A DNA stretch of 64,000 bases, from contig OZ005655.1 in NCBI GenBank assembly GCA_963930645.1, positions 134,419,626 through 134,483,625 on the forward strand, in the 5' to 3' direction. Within the stretch, counting starts at the first letter, position 1. Every line of letters starts with the position of its first letter. This stretch comes from Salticus scenicus (Eukaryota; Arthropoda; Arachnida; Araneae; Salticidae). Position numbers and translations under genes: made by a program. Shown in pieces: positions 44,999 through 57,758 of the stretch. The notes under the pieces are model-generated. The model did no database searches and was not told the origin of the DNA. It saw nothing but the letters and a program-made list of their open reading frames with translations.

Positions 44999-45289
44999 GT
45001 GTAGGCCGCGGTAGCCCGTTGGTAGAGCGTATTGATAGCAATAGGAAGATTGCGGGTTCGATACTCGAACCGGCCAAAGGTCGTCGTGTAATGGTGGTTG
45101 GTACACGTTGAATCCGTCTTGGCGGCAATGTCCTCCATGTTCCCATCCAAATTCCCATCTCTGGGAGTCACCGAAGCGAGGGAGACGTCTGTAATGGCAT
45201 GTCTCTTGACTATCCTTATGGGTGCATCGTAGACCATTACCAATTACCAACTGTGCAGTGTTAGAGCGGCGTTAAACCCAACCTACCAA
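44999..45289 (+). mobile_element. tRNA-headed SINE, full-length copy 2
   Basis: The A-box-like GGTAGCCCGTTGGTAGAGCG (45009) and an intact B box GGGTTCGATAC (45053) form the tRNA head. The family body follows (CGGCCAAAGGTCGTCGTG, GGCAATGTCCTCCATG, GGCATGTCTCTTGACTA) and the tail CCAACCTACCAACC. It is flanked by the perfect 12-bp duplication CCTAAATTGTGT at 44987-44998 and 45290-45301. Both Pol III boxes are preserved better than in copy 1. Confidence 0.92.
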
Positions 45290-45301
45290 CCTAAATTGTG
45301 T

Positions 45302-46510
45302 TCCATATTTAATACTTCAGATTCCTTTCCCTCTTTGTTGTAGTTTATATTTGAAAAAGAAGAAATTTAATTGTCTAGAAGAATATGATTATCTGTCCTT
45401 AAGAAACAATAATTTACATGTACCACAAGATATACAGTGCGGCCACATATCATAAAACTAGCAGTGAGGACGCGTCCAGAATGTTATAGGGATGCCAGCT
45501 TGAAATTTGGAAAACATCCAGAAATTCCGCGCTCTGTTATTGCTCATTTTCTCTGAGTTAGATGACTGTCACTCCTATTTTAGCATTGGACTCGGTAAGT
45601 AAGCACATGCGCAAATGCTTCCATGGTTTCATGAAATGTGGTCGAAGAATATTTGCTGTTTTTAAGTCTTTCTGTCAATTTTGAAATATTGTATTTAAAT
45701 CTAACCCTACCTCCACACCACCCCTATTTATTTAGTGTGTTTTATATGATCTGTTGGAAAATTTGAAAATCTGAAATTAGCGAGACTGGTCTGACTTAAA
45801 TATCGAAAAGAGTTTAGTGAAAAGTATTGAATAATTTATATGCTCGACTAAAAAAGTTTCTCCCGCAATTGAAACCGACCATATGTCTTATTTTCCAATA
45901 TTAACATTTTAAAATTAAATTGCTTTGGTATATTTGTTTAAAAGCCTAAGCTCAAATGTTATGACACAAGTTTATAAATTATATATTGTTTAAAGACTGA
46001 TATAAAGAATGCCTATCGAATAACGGTGTTGAAGGAGACTTACACAGTCGTTCTTTAGTACTTTGTACTTGCTTTAGCATTCTAGACGTAATTATACTTT
46101 TTTTTGTTGCTATACTTAAAACGAAACGGTTTCAATGGAAAAATTACTTACTTACTTTCTTTCTTTCTCTCTTTTTTTTTTCAATTTTTTTGCACTTTGT
46201 TTATTATTGATGTACTTTTTAATTAAATTCTGAGTGCGAGATAAGATGGTGTTAACTTATATCCAGAGAAATTTTCATAGCTCAGACAGAGCTCAGTATC
46301 CCCTTAATTAATAAGTTAAACATAACAAAGATTTCCTCGTGGCTTTTCGTGGAATTCCAATAATAAAGTTTTGGTGGCAAAAGTAATTTTAAGTTTGCAT
46401 AATTGCATAATTTAAAAAGATGAAATTTTCTTAACTTATTCAATGCAAAATTCCAGAACTTACAATCCTTAAAATCGATGGAGTAACTAGAAGAAACCTT
46501 GACATGTGTG
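45302..46510. other. Non-coding; one possible DNA-transposon end
   Basis: ATACAGTGCGGCCACATATCATAAAACTAG at 45432 looks like a Tc1-type terminus (TA-CAGTG...). No matching right end was found. Otherwise AT-rich, with CTTT-type runs at 46155-46190. Confidence 0.35.
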
Positions 46511-46575
46511 CATTAATGACATATTGAATTAAATATTTACGCTATGAAATCACATAAACATTTCAAGCAATCTTT

Positions 46576-47380
46576 TTACTATTCGTAAAAAATTTCGACC
46601 TCGGGTTTTTGATGGATTTACACGCTTTGAGAGCTGTAGAACAAATTTTTAGAAAATGTCTGGTTGACTGTCCGTCTGTTTGTCAGTCTGTGTGTATGTG
46701 ACAAAATTTTGTGGCAACAGTATCTCAGGTACTACGACACATAATTTCATACAACTTGGTATGTAGTTACACATTGACATAAATTTGTGCCTACCAATTT
46801 TTAGTATAAATTGTCCAACAGCTTGCGTTGCCATCCCGCTTTTTCTAAATTTTTAACATGGAGGTATAAGACAAAATTTTATATAAATGTGCATAAAGAA
46901 AATTATTTTTTAATAATTATTACGAAATTTAAAAGAATTATTTGTAACAGAGATAGTCAACAGGGAAAAAATATACGTATGTAGGAGTCTCACCCCCCCC
47001 CCCCTTCCCTGGGAGAGAAGTCCCCTCATCGTGGCGAGTACATTTAAATGATGGGTATCCTTCAAAAGAGCTCGCTAGTACCTTTAAAACGAATTGTTGA
47101 ACAATCTATCGTTGATAATTTAAAATAAAGCTATATATATATTTTTTTTTTTTCAAATGTAAAATAGAGAATAAATTGAAATTTTCTTCGATATTTCGTG
47201 TTATACTATTTCTCTAATATGGAAATCGTCTTCTTATCATGGAAGATAATTTTTTTAAATAATAATTTTAATAAATTATGTTTACTGAGTGAATTTGTTT
47301 AAGGAAAATTAGAAGAAAGTAATGTGGTGGTCACAACATACTAGTTTTACCATGTTTTTATTAACTTCGATTCTTGTTTG
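46576..47380. other. Non-coding part of an insertion in copy B
   Basis: Contains GTCCGTCTGTTTGTCAGTCTGTGTG near 46669 and a C13 run at about 46991. CGTGGCGAGTACATTTAAATGATGGGTATCC near 47032 is GC-richer. No gene. Confidence 0.35.
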
Positions 47381-48300
47381 TTTGTTTGTCCAGTACAAAT
47401 CTTGCAATCGATTCTAACTAATTTTCTGACTAGCTAGAAATTTGGAACATTCAGGATAGCTCAGAACACGGTGATAATATTTCTTTTTAATACTTTTAGT
47501 CAACTGTTTCAGGTTCATACTGCTTTCGACAGAGTTTATATAATTGGACAGAAAATTTATTTAACTAACTTCCCGACTAGCTAGACATTTGAAACTTTCG
47601 GAATAGATCAAAACACGGTGAAAATGCATTTTTTAAATACTTTTAGCCAACTGTTTCGGTTTCCTGCTGCCTTCGGCATCGTGACCAGTACAAAGCTTGC
47701 AATCGATTTTTCAGTAATATCCCGACTAGCTAGACATTTGAAACTTTCAGGATAGCTCAGAACACGGTGACAATATATTTGTTTAATACTTTTAGCCAAC
47801 TGTTTCGGGTTCCTGTTGCCTTCGGTAGCGTGACCAGCACAAAGCTTGCAATCGATGTTTCAGTAATATCCCGACTAGCTAGATATTCGAAACTTCAAGG
47901 ATAGCTCAGAACACGGTGACAATATATTTGTTTAGTGCTTTTAGTCAACTGTTTCAGGTCTCTACTGCTTTCCGCAGAGTTTATATGATTCAACAGAAAA
48001 TTTATTTAACTAACTTCCGGATTACCTAGAAATTTGAAACTTTCAGAATAGTTCAGAACACGATGAAAATCCATTTTTTAAATATTTTTACCCAACTGTT
48101 TCGGGAACCTGCTATCTGCGGCAGCGATGCCAGTACAAAGCTTGTAATCGATTTCTAACTAACTTCCCGGCTTCCATTTGAAACTATTATAATAGCTCAA
48201 AATACGATAGCAATGACATTTTTAATACTTTTAGCTAATTGTACCGGGTTCCTGCTATTTTTGGTAGCGTTTATATGATTCAACCAAAAATTTAAAAACA
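47381..48300 (+). repeat. 148-bp tandem array, six copies
   Basis: GGATAGCTCAGAACACGGTGA and variants occur at 47455, 47601, 47751, 47899, 48047 and 48191 (spacings 146, 150, 148, 148, 144). Each unit has CCCGACTAGCTAGACATTTGAAACTTTC, AATACTTTTAGCCAACTGTTTCGG and GCTTGCAATCGAT. The middle units are the most alike. Unrelated in sequence to the other arrays in the window. Confidence 0.88.
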
Positions 48301-49130
48301 TGGTATATAAAAAATTCTTTTTATCTTGTAATTATTTTCTTTTTAAATCTTCTGATTACAAATTAAAAGGCAAAAGCATTTTAAACTTCACTTACATTTC
48401 ATTTTAACAATATCATACTTAATCCACTTTAAAATTTTCACATTTTAATTATCTTTACATGAATCATTCAATTCTAAGAATTAATTATTACGTTTCATTA
48501 AATTAGATAAAGTTAATCCTGTAATTTATATTGATAGAAAGAAATTTTAAAAAATGATTATATTTTATGCATTAATATTTATTATGAGATACTAATGTTC
48601 TACTTTTAGTAATTGGGGAATTAGAAATGAAACGTTAATAATTATATTTTTAATTAAATAAATATTATATTCTCAGAAATGATCTTTTCTTCCTTCCCTA
48701 TTTATTTTGAATGAAAGATAGTGATGCAGAGAAATATTGAATAAACGAAGAGTTAATTTAAATTCTTACTAAGACAAAAACGATATAATTTGATACAAAA
48801 TATTTTACAAATAAATCGATCATTTTCTGAAAAAAAATTGTAAATTATTACTACTAATGTTAATATTTTTAATCTCCAATAATTCATAATATAGAGAAAT
48901 ACATAGTTTGGTGAAAATCACAAAAGAGAAAACAATTTCTTTCCTTTAGAATAATTTTCGTAAATTTTTACCAAAACGTTATTAATACCCTCATTTGCCT
49001 AGCATATTCATGATGAAACGACATATTTTTATAAAATAATTTGCCAATATTACAAATGGTACTGCTGCATGGTGCAAAAGAAATTTTCAAAGTGGCCACA
49101 CGCCTCTCAACGACAAAAAATGAACGATAA

Positions 49131-49433
49131 ACAATCTCGGATATATCTGCGACAGTAAAGAAAGTGGATGTTTTTTTTTTTTTTTTTTTTTTTTTTTGTA
49201 TTATAACTAAGGTAGTTTCCCAGAGACCACTGCATCTTCTCTCCTGCTATTGTTAGAAGCTGTCAGGGAAAAGAGCGATAAAGACTAGCTATGGCAGTCT
49301 GCACTTCTCTTTTTCATTCATAATCGTTCCCTCTTTCGTTATAATCAAGATAAGCTGTTATCGGAGAATGATTTGTACTAGACGGTGAAGAGAAACATTT
49401 TTACAATCCTTATAAGATTTATTGCAAGATAGA
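49131..49433. other. Start of the 8.5-kb insertion in copy B
   Basis: A T run of about 28 lies at 49171-49198, then moderately complex sequence (CCCAGAGACCACTGCATCTTCTCTCC). No gene recognised. Confidence 0.35.
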
Positions 49434-50525
49434 AAAAGAGCAGAATTTCTAACGCATTTAAAATTGTAAATTTTGTTTTCTCCTTAATTATCTTTTACAA
49501 GTTTATAAAAAATTAATAAATAAACTAATTAATTAAATAATTCATAAATAAATTCATAAATATTAGAATAGCCCGGTGGTTGAATCTTTATTACTTTTTT
49601 AAAGTAAGCATTCAAATAAGAAATATAAAAATTCAAAATTTAAGTATAAAAAATGTTCTTAGAAATTACACTATCCATCAAAATAAATAAAAAATGAAAT
49701 GAATGAATAAATAAAATTAAAATTAATAAATATAAGTAAATATCATCATCTTTTTACTTTCCGAACACTATAGTGAGGAAAGTATTGTAATCATGTCAAA
49801 AATCCGAAATTCAGATTTTGATGTTTCTATACGTTTCGAAGTCCTCTGAGTCCGTTTTCACTATTTTTACGATGATGTATGTATGTGCGTATATATGTGT
49901 GTATGTATGTGTGTATATATGTGTGTATGTATGTGTGTGTGTCTGTGAGTGAACACGCTAGCGTCTAAACGCTTTGTTCGAATAAGCTGAAAGTTGGTAC
50001 ATATATTGTAAGTCACCAAAGTACGAACCCAATTGATTTTGGTGAATCTAGCACTTATAGTTTTTTTACAGGGACACCAGGAAAAATTCTTTATCATTAA
50101 GGCCTATTGAGCCAAATTTTTAAAAGTGCGATAGCGTCTAAACGTCTTATTAATCTGAGCAAAAAATTTGTACACAGGTTATAGGTCATAGTTGCACGAA
50201 CTGTATAGATCTTGGTGAATTTAGCACTTACAATTTTTTTACAGGGGCACAAAGAAAAATTCTTTATCATTATGGCCTATGGGGACAAATTTTTAAAAGT
50301 GTGATAGCGTCTAAACACCCATAGCCATAATCAAATATTTCTGCAATCTGCATAAAGAAAATCAAGATAAAATGGCAATTATTTGTAGAAAAAGAACAGA
50401 ATTTCTAACGCATTTAAAATTGTAAATATTGTTTTCTCCAGAATTAACATTTATAAGTTTATAAAAATTAAATAAATAAGTTAATTAAGTAAATAAACTA
50501 ATTAATTAAATAAATAATTAGAATA
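49434..50525. repeat. 130-bp direct repeats enclosing a tandem pair
   Basis: GATAGAAAAAGAGCAGAATTTCTAACGCATTTAAAATTGTAAATTTTGTTTTCTCC at 49429-49484 recurs at 50387-50440, and both continue into TTTATAAAAAATTAA and AATAAATAA runs. Between them a 170-bp unit (GATAGCGTCTAAACG, CTAGCACTTATAGTTTTTTTACAGGG, ATTCTTTATCATTAAGGCCTAT) is present twice (about 49955-50320), and a TATG/TG microsatellite is at 49872-49945. The arrangement looks LTR-like but lacks TG...CA ends, a primer-binding site and coding sequence. Confidence 0.55.
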
Positions 50526-51425
50526 TTGAATTCAAATGTGGAAAAAATGTTTATTGATTTATTATCTTTAAATTTGAACAGATATTACAATTTTTTAAAT
50601 AAATGTAAAAATAATACATCAGTTAATGCAACTAAAATATGTCGTTTAAGAAAATATGATAAACTGTCATTATTTCATTATAGAACTTTAAAAAATAAAA
50701 GGATCGAAGGAAAATTTTATAGTAAAAAATAGAACAAACATCTTACCGATTTTAATGAAACTTTGTATAATCATGTACAATTTGTGAAAAAATTACAGTA
50801 AGTATTTTGTCAAAGTTTCATAAGATTTATATAATAACTTTTGGAGTTATGATGTTTTGTGAAAAAGCAAAATGTTAAAAATCTCATTCTGAGAAAAAGC
50901 AAAAACGTAATTAAAAACCAGATTTTTACCTATTAAATAAAAAATAATTTTAATAACTTTCCTGATTTATTTCAAAGTTTTTTATTTCTTCTTATTATTT
51001 TAAAATTCATTTTATATTCAGTAACAAATTTTGATGCTTATACTGAGTAAAACTTTTATGAAAACAAACATTTACGGTCACTTCTGGTTTCAAAAAGTTG
51101 CGAGTGACTAATATTTAGATGCCTGTAACTCAAATTCTAAGCAAGATAGAAACAAAATTCAAACTGATTTAGAAAGTTTAAATGTCAGGCTTTAATACTA
51201 AACCAAAAAAAAAAAAAAAAAAAAAAATCTTAGTTTTGTCTGAAAATTGTATTTTAAAGGTAGGCAGGTGCCTTAGAAAGTGTGTAGGAAAGAATTTAAA
51301 ACTGAAGCTGTAGGAGATTTATCCACAATAAAATATTAATAGTCTTTTACTTTTTTTTCCCCAGATATTTTCGAGTGTGTAAAATTATTACCTCGCTTTA
51401 TCTTAAAAATATATAGAGAGCTATA
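50526..51425. other. No recognisable feature
   Basis: AT-rich; an A run lies at 51206-51227. The open frame at 50526-50732 is Asn/Lys/Leu-rich and without recognisable similarity. Confidence 0.4.
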
Positions 51426-51427
51426 TA

Positions 51428-52896
51428 CGAGGGTTGCTATTTATATTTCTGGCTTAATAATGAAAAAAACAAATATGTAGGATCGAAATTGGTTTTATTG
51501 TTTTTCAAAATATTCTCCATGATGATCAATACACTTTTGCATGCGTTTGAACCAATTTTCAAAGCACTTTTTCCAGTCCGATTGAGGTAACTCCAAAACA
51601 TGCGTTTTGAATGCATCAACCGCTTCTTCGGGGGTCGAAAATCGTTGTTCACGTAATTTATTTTTGATGTGTGGTAATAAGAAGAAGTCATTGGGTGCCA
51701 AATCAGGGCTGTACGGCGGATGACCCATCAGTTCGATCTTTCGCTCAGTCAGAAATGCATTTGTTTGAGTCGATGTGTGAGAGTTCACATTGTCATGATG
51801 AAGAATGATTCGCCTGTTCTTCTGCTTTTTTCGAATTTCTCCGATGACTTCTGGCAAACAAATGGTCGCGTACCATTCAGAATTGACCGTCCTGCGTTGC
51901 TCTAACGCCACTGTTGCCACATGACCGTTAATGCCGAAGAAACAGGCATTCATTTGTTTCGATGTGCTTCTTCCTCGAACAACTTTTGTTGGTTTTGCCT
52001 CGCCTTGGAAGACCCATACAGTTGATTGCTGTTTTGTTTCCGGCTCATATGCATAGATCCATGATTCGTCACCTGTGTAGATGTTATACACAGCCTTTGA
52101 TGTACCTTGAACGTATTTTTCCAACATTTCCTTGCACCAATCGACACGAGCCTTTTTTTGAGCGTTTGTCGGATTATGCGGGATCCAACGCGAACAATTT
52201 TTTTTTACGCTCAAATGTTCATGCAATATTTTATTGATGCTAGTCATACTAATGTACAAAGACGCCTCAATCTCACGGTATGTCACATGACGATCTTGCT
52301 TTATCAGTTCACGCACAGCATCGATCTTTTCTGGCACAACAACGGATTTTGGACGACCTGCACGGGATTCGTCCTGGATCGAACATCGACCACGATTAAA
52401 TTCGTTATACCAATTTTTTACAGTGCTGTAGGATGGCGCTTTATCGCTATATAAAGAATTAAGTTCATTGAAGCACTCTTGTCTTGACAATCCACGTCGA
52501 AAGTTATGAATAATAATCGCACGAAAATTTTCACGATTCAATTCCATTTTTTGAAAGAGAAGAACTTTTCAATTTACTGTCAACAACACAAATAGGGCAG
52601 TTCCTTGTTTGTAAACAAACATCTCAACTTTTATGAGTGCTTGGCAAAAAGGCTTGGGATCTCTTGATTACTTAATTACTACCAACGGAAAATCAATGGT
52701 GGGCGGGGCGCGGGAAAGTCGAGCGCGCTTTTTTGCCAACCACCAGACGTCACGAGGAAATGCTCTATAAAGCTATAATGGTAAATCGTCTGCTGAATTT
52801 ACGTTTAAAAATATCAAACTTTCAATTAAAAGTCGTCTGCGGTCGCCTAGCAACACTTACTGTTGCCAAGGCCAGAAATATAAATAGCAACCCTCG
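51428..52896 (-). mobile_element. Complete mariner transposon
   Basis: 1,469 bp with perfect 26-bp inverted repeats starting CGAGGGTTGCTATTTATATT, flanked by the TA duplication at 51426-51427 and 52897-52898. One uninterrupted transposase frame fills most of it, with about 350 bp of leader on the 5' side (minus strand) and 67 bp after the stop. Perfect terminal repeats plus an intact frame point to a recent arrival and possible activity. It lies within the 8.5-kb insertion that splits copy B. Confidence 0.96.
51495..52547 (-). CDS. Mariner transposase, intact
   Basis: 350 codons, close to the 345-350 typical of mariner. Residues 1-110 hold the paired helix-turn-helix DNA-binding region (RQECFNEL, SYSTVKNWYNEF, then the AT-hook-like SRAGRPKS). 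The linker motif WIPHNPT (121-127) corresponds to WVPHEL. The catalytic triad is D160 (in GDESW), D252 (in HHDN) and D287 (in SPDLAPND), with 34 residues between the last two, the DD34D signature. It catalyses cut-and-paste transposition by binding the 26-bp ends in the nucleus. The Met chosen fits the conserved N-terminus and no longer frame exists upstream. No stop, frameshift or catalytic loss is visible. Confidence 0.96.
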   Translation of the reverse strand: MELNRENFRAIIIHNFRRGLSRQECFNELNSLYSDKAPSYSTVKNWYNEFNRGRCSIQDESRAGRPKSVVVPEKIDAVRELIKQDRHVTYREIEASLYISMTSINKILHEHLSVKKNCSRWIPHNPTNAQKKARVDWCKEMLEKYVQGTSKAVYNIYTGDESWIYAYEPETKQQSTVWVFQGEAKPTKVVRGRSTSKQMNACFFGINGHVATVALEQRRTVNSEWYATICLPEVIGEIRKKQKNRRIILHHDNVNSHTSTQTNAFLTERKIELMGHPPYSPDLAPNDFFLLPHIKNKLREQRFSTPEEAVDAFKTHVLELPQSDWKKCFENWFKRMQKCIDHHGEYFEKQ

Positions 52897-52898
52897 TA

Positions 52899-53009
52899 CA
52901 TAAATATATATAGCATATATACATATATAGAGTATAAAAATATATACAATGCTATAATTAACTGAAAAATTCCATAATAAAAAGTATAGACAAAAAAAAA
53001 GTAATTTTC

Positions 53010-53046
<37 letters not shown>

Positions 53047-53057
53047 GTAACTATAAC

Positions 53058-53088
<31 letters not shown>

Positions 53089-53323
53089 CAAATAATGACA
53101 AAAAATTAACAGTTTCCAAGTGGTCGTATATTAAAGCTGTAGAGCAAATAGTCTAGATATTACAAATTTCTTTCTATTATGGAAAAGAAATTATACTGAT
53201 TTTTAGCATAATATTTCATTTTAAAAAATGGGGTACTAATTGTTATGAATTTCAATTTAACATTAAATATGGGATTTTCTGTAACTTTTTTTTTTTTTTA
53301 AATCTTCTGTTATAGACTATTAA
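52899..53323. other. Spacer with facing poly(T)/poly(A) runs
   Basis: T29 at 53014-53042, a 15-bp spacer and A27 at 53058-53084 form a potential long A/T hairpin. Otherwise AT-rich with no gene. Confidence 0.6.
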
Positions 53324-53664
53324 CACGTTGAGCGCCACGCAAATTCTTAAAATCCAGTAAAATTCCATAATGATACCTCCTATAAAAAATGAAAATTAAG
53401 CAAATTTTAATAATTTTTCAATCATTAAATGTTATATTTTTAGTCTTATATCCTATTTTATATGCGCACCGATGGCTGACAAGGCGCTCAATGTTTTAAT
53501 TTTTAATTTTTACTGTTTTTACTTTAGGGGTAAAACTTTCACTGAAATGTTTGAAGTATAACAGGTTCTGCACACTCCTAAAGTTTCAAGATGATTCCTT
53601 CAGTACTTAAAGATATATGACAAAATGTCTAGTATCTAGAATGGCTGACATGGCGCTCAACGTG
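53324..53664. mobile_element. piggyBac-like MITE, 341 bp
   Basis: TTAA at 53320-53323 and 53665-53668. Perfect 14-bp inverted termini start CACGTTGAGCGCCA. An internal GATGGCTGACAAGGCGCTCAATG (about 53473) repeats the right terminus GAATGGCTGACATGGCGCTCAACG, a subterminal repeat such as a transposase-binding site. No coding capacity. The terminal sequence differs from the 31091 element, so this is a second family. Confidence 0.88.
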
Positions 53665-53668
53665 TTAA

Positions 53669-55625
53669 TATCGGTATTCAATAAATAGCGAATAGGCGGG
53701 CAGAGCTTTGCAGTGGTTCATAAGTAAAGCGAGTAGAGTGGAGTCGAATCCTCCTTCGGGGTTGCATAGCTCCATCGGCTAAATACTGAATTTTACAATA
53801 CTAGGGAACAGAGTTCCCTAGTATAGTAAATCAAAAAGAGTTATATTACATTTTCAATATATTAGAAAATAACACAATACAAGCAATCAGTTTGTTTTTC
53901 TTTGAAATAAACTGTTAAAACCGAAAACGAATCACGTGGAACAATTTCTGGAAAACTTGCGAATGTTGGCAAATTTAATAATTTCTACGATTCAAGCAAA
54001 CTATCGTGATTCAGATTACTAAAAATCTACAGAAAGAAAATAAATGCTGATTGTTATTTAAATATTTTATTACTAATAATATTAATAGTTTTTGCATAAT
54101 AAGAAAGTGCTAATGCTATGGACGACATTAAAGACGGTATATTCCTTTTCTCAGCACATGATGTTTTCAGACAACCTGGACAATTTTATGTGGTAATATA
54201 ACATACACATATACTTAAAAAGAACATTAAAAGAAGTGATAAAAATCATACCATCAATGCATGACTTTATTACTAATTATATATATTATATATGTAGTAT
54301 TGTGTTACATGTCTTGAATAATATATGAATGGGATGTTAGTATAAATTATATATACTAATTATTTTTAAATAATTAATATTCAAGATGCGTTCATATATC
54401 GCTTGAGGCATATTATGTATATAATTTTTATTTATGTATAATAAATCATTACAGTGATCAAACACCAGGAAGGAAGACTTCAGTTAATCAATAACCAACC
54501 ACATGTTGAAGTAAAGCCTTATACATGATAAAAGACACTTAAAAAAATAAAAATAATAATAATACTATGAGTTCAAATAAATGAGCCATGTCATAGGCCA
54601 ATGTCATATATTAAAAAATCGTATATCTTGCTTAAGTTATAAAATCTATAATTTGATTTCGAATTATATAAATAAATATAAAACCAACAAGTTTCATGCA
54701 CAGGAGAATTTCATAGTCCAGTTCCTAAAGACGACGCAGCTTGTGGTGTATGAAACTACTAATTTGTTTTATCTTTATTTAATTAATGTTTATATATATC
54801 ACTTAAACAAGAAGATTTTATATTTAGTAAAATAATAATAACAATAATGATAAAATTTTGTATACTTTCTTTGATGAACAAAATTTATTTTATTACAGCA
54901 AGACTTATTTTCATTTATTCTAAGGCATACCATGTTTCATTACCTAGCATCGTTTACTATATTCATTTCTTAATATTTCTTCGATATAGCATCAGCATAG
55001 GAACACATTGGTGGATTTTAAATTTTTTTTCAGATTTTGGCGATGAAGTAAAATGGCTGTCGCAATTGTAAATAAACATTTTCGTGAGAAACGTCATACC
55101 TATTTAGATGCCAAATCTCAAATTTAGTCAAGCGGTTCTATACTTAAGCAATTCTATTTATTTATTTATTTATTTTTATTTATTCATTTTTTCCAGCGAT
55201 TTTTCTAAATTACATTTTAATTATTTTTAATAAAAGTTTGCATTTTTTTTCCCCCACATGAAAAGAAAGATATTTATTTATTTATTTATTTTTGGAATAT
55301 GAATGTTAGAATCAGTATATAGCTCATGATAATTTTAATAAATTTTTAACAATCATATTTATGTTATAAAGTTTTTTTTTTTTCTGAAATTTCCATTCCT
55401 TTTCTTTTTTAAAGAAAATGATAAAAATGCTAGGCCTTTTACAGATTTTTCTATTTATTTTAATTTATTAGAATTTGCCATCATTATTTTCGAAAATTTA
55501 TCTTCATTTTCAGTGATTTTAAGATGTTAATTGAAAATATTTTAATATAAATTTTTTAGTGAACTAAACTCGCCATATCCTCACATACAAGTTCCCTCTT
55601 TTGTAATGTTTCCCCAACATCTTTA

Positions 55626-55663
<38 letters not shown>

Positions 55664-57656
55664 CTTAGAACAGAAATATCAGTATTTCCATAACGTTAAA
55701 AGCATCAATGTAAATTTTTTTTTAATGACAGTACATTGTACGCTACCGAAACCGCAGTGTGCAATTAACAATCTTTTTTAAATCGCTGTTTTTAACATTG
55801 CTTATTGATATAATACATAACGTACATAATATATGCCTTTCTTTACTAAAGATATTCCATTTCTTAAGCATGAGTTTTCTAAATTTCACTTTAATTATTT
55901 AAAAAAAAAAAAAAAAAGACATTTATTATAAATTTTCTTTTTCTCGAACAGAAGAAGAAAAAATATGACATAAAATTTAAGGTGTAGTTTACCAATAGTG
56001 TCTCAATAGTATCTCATAGACGCAGGTTAAAAGAAACAATACGAACTGCCGTAATTAAGAAAAGATTATGTACAGAACAAAATATTATCACATTATAATG
56101 AGAATAAAATATGGACGGCTCATTGTAAAAGTGCTGTTACTCCATGTTTTTTAAATATAGATATTTTTACTTAGTTGTAACACATTTTGCCGCACCTTTC
56201 ATTATAAAAAAGAAAAAACTCCAATAATTATTGCATTAAAGACACATAAATGGATAACATGTTTTTCTAAGAAAACTAAAACTTCCAATTTTTTTTTTTC
56301 TAAAAGGAAGTTTCTAAGTTATTTGAAATTATTTTTAATATAAAATATAAATTATTATAACTATCATTTGTATTTAACTCAAAAATTGATAACACTTACT
56401 GAATCTTGACCTTTTTTCCCTATGCATAAATTCGAAAAAAGCTAGTTATTTCAAAATCAGTTTCTAAGGAGATTATTCACTTTTACAATGAACGAACCAT
56501 ATAATAGTAAACTAATAATACTAATATAACAATAAAAATAGAATAAGAATATGCCAACGAATAATGTGCAAAGGCAACACAAATCCATGTATATAATACA
56601 ATAAAATAAGTTAATTTCTAAAATTTAGTATGAAATTGGATTATATTATTTATAACACCCAAAAAATTAGCATTACATTCAAGGTTTCGTTAAGAAAGAT
56701 TTTCGAAGTGAATATAATTCACACACAGTTACGTAGATAAAGAATTTTCAAATTAATTGCGCAATAGCACTATGTTTAATACGAATTCCATATACTATCA
56801 TAATAATATTTCATTTGTAAATAATCAAACACAAGAAAGGAAGACTTAATTTAATAATTAAACAGCCACATATGGAAGTGAAAACTTTCACAAGGAAGAT
56901 ATATTGAAAAAGTTAATGTGAGTTATTTCTGAAACATTTATAAATGAGATCATACATAGTATAGCAAATATGAATAAAGTAAAATAAATAATAATAATAA
57001 TAATAATTATTATTATACGAGGAGGCCATCAAGGCTTAAGATGGGTGAAGTGAGTTGTAACCTAAAAAGTATTAAAATTAGAAAAATAATTTTATTAACT
57101 TTTTAATACATTTAAGTTAATATAACTGTTCAAATAAATTTAAAACACCAAACTTATTTAAGTTAACTACTTATCTAATCGGCTTCTGTGGGTTTCTGTG
57201 GTGAATTATTCAACTGTTTGGTTTCCGTTCTCATTCTTTTCATTATTGTCATTAAAAATTATATATATATTTGTGTGTGTGTGGGAGGGGGGGATTTTTT
57301 TTTTTTTTTTTTTTTTTTTACCTAAATTGTAATTTTTTTTTTTTTACTAAACAGTTGTTCTGCGTAATACTGCTCAAATAAAGTGAGATATATGTAATAT
57401 TTAATTCCGTAGTTTAAGTAATTTTAAAAGATTTTTTTCCGTGCAATTATGTATTCAATAAAAAACAGCAAATTATCAGCTTCCTTTGGAAAAAAATCAA
57501 TTAATCCTCCCTTGTCAATCTTCGGAACTCCCTTCTTTGAGGGACCATCTTTAACAAAATTACTCAAATGCAAAAAAGGTAACCCTACTCTGCACCAAGC
57601 GGAGATGATTATAGTGATTGATGATCATTTTCCCCCACAGTGGTGTCTGGGATTAT
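53669..57656. other. Non-coding remainder of the 8.5-kb insertion
   Basis: A weak direct repeat links about 54437-54520 (ATCAAACACCAGGAAGGAAGACTTCAGTTAATCAATAA) with about 56824-56890 (ATCAAACACAAGAAAGGAAGACTTAATTTAATAATTAA). Microsatellites: TTTA at 55156-55190 and 55270-55291, AAT at 55627-55662, TAA at 56988-57010, GT/G/T compound at 57270-57320. ACTAGGGAACAGAGTTCCCTAGT (53801-53823) is a perfect short palindrome. No gene recognised. Confidence 0.4.
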
Positions 57657-57758
57657 AACTAAATGGAATCATCTAAATGACCATGCATGAAAAGGAGAAT
57701 AGTTAAGATCTAAGTTACATTCTATTATTTAATAAAAAATGTCCGTGCCAAGAATGTA

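Noticed and set aside
51720..52454. Plus-strand and alternative minus-strand frames over the mariner
   Set aside because: They are shadows of the transposase frame and lack recognisable motifs.
53730..53790. tRNA-like GGATTCGACTCC on the minus strand
   Set aside because: Resembles a B box, but no A box at the right distance and no cloverleaf.
54581..55071. Two adjacent frames as a small gene
   Set aside because: Composition is that of random AT-rich DNA, with no motif and no splice or start context.
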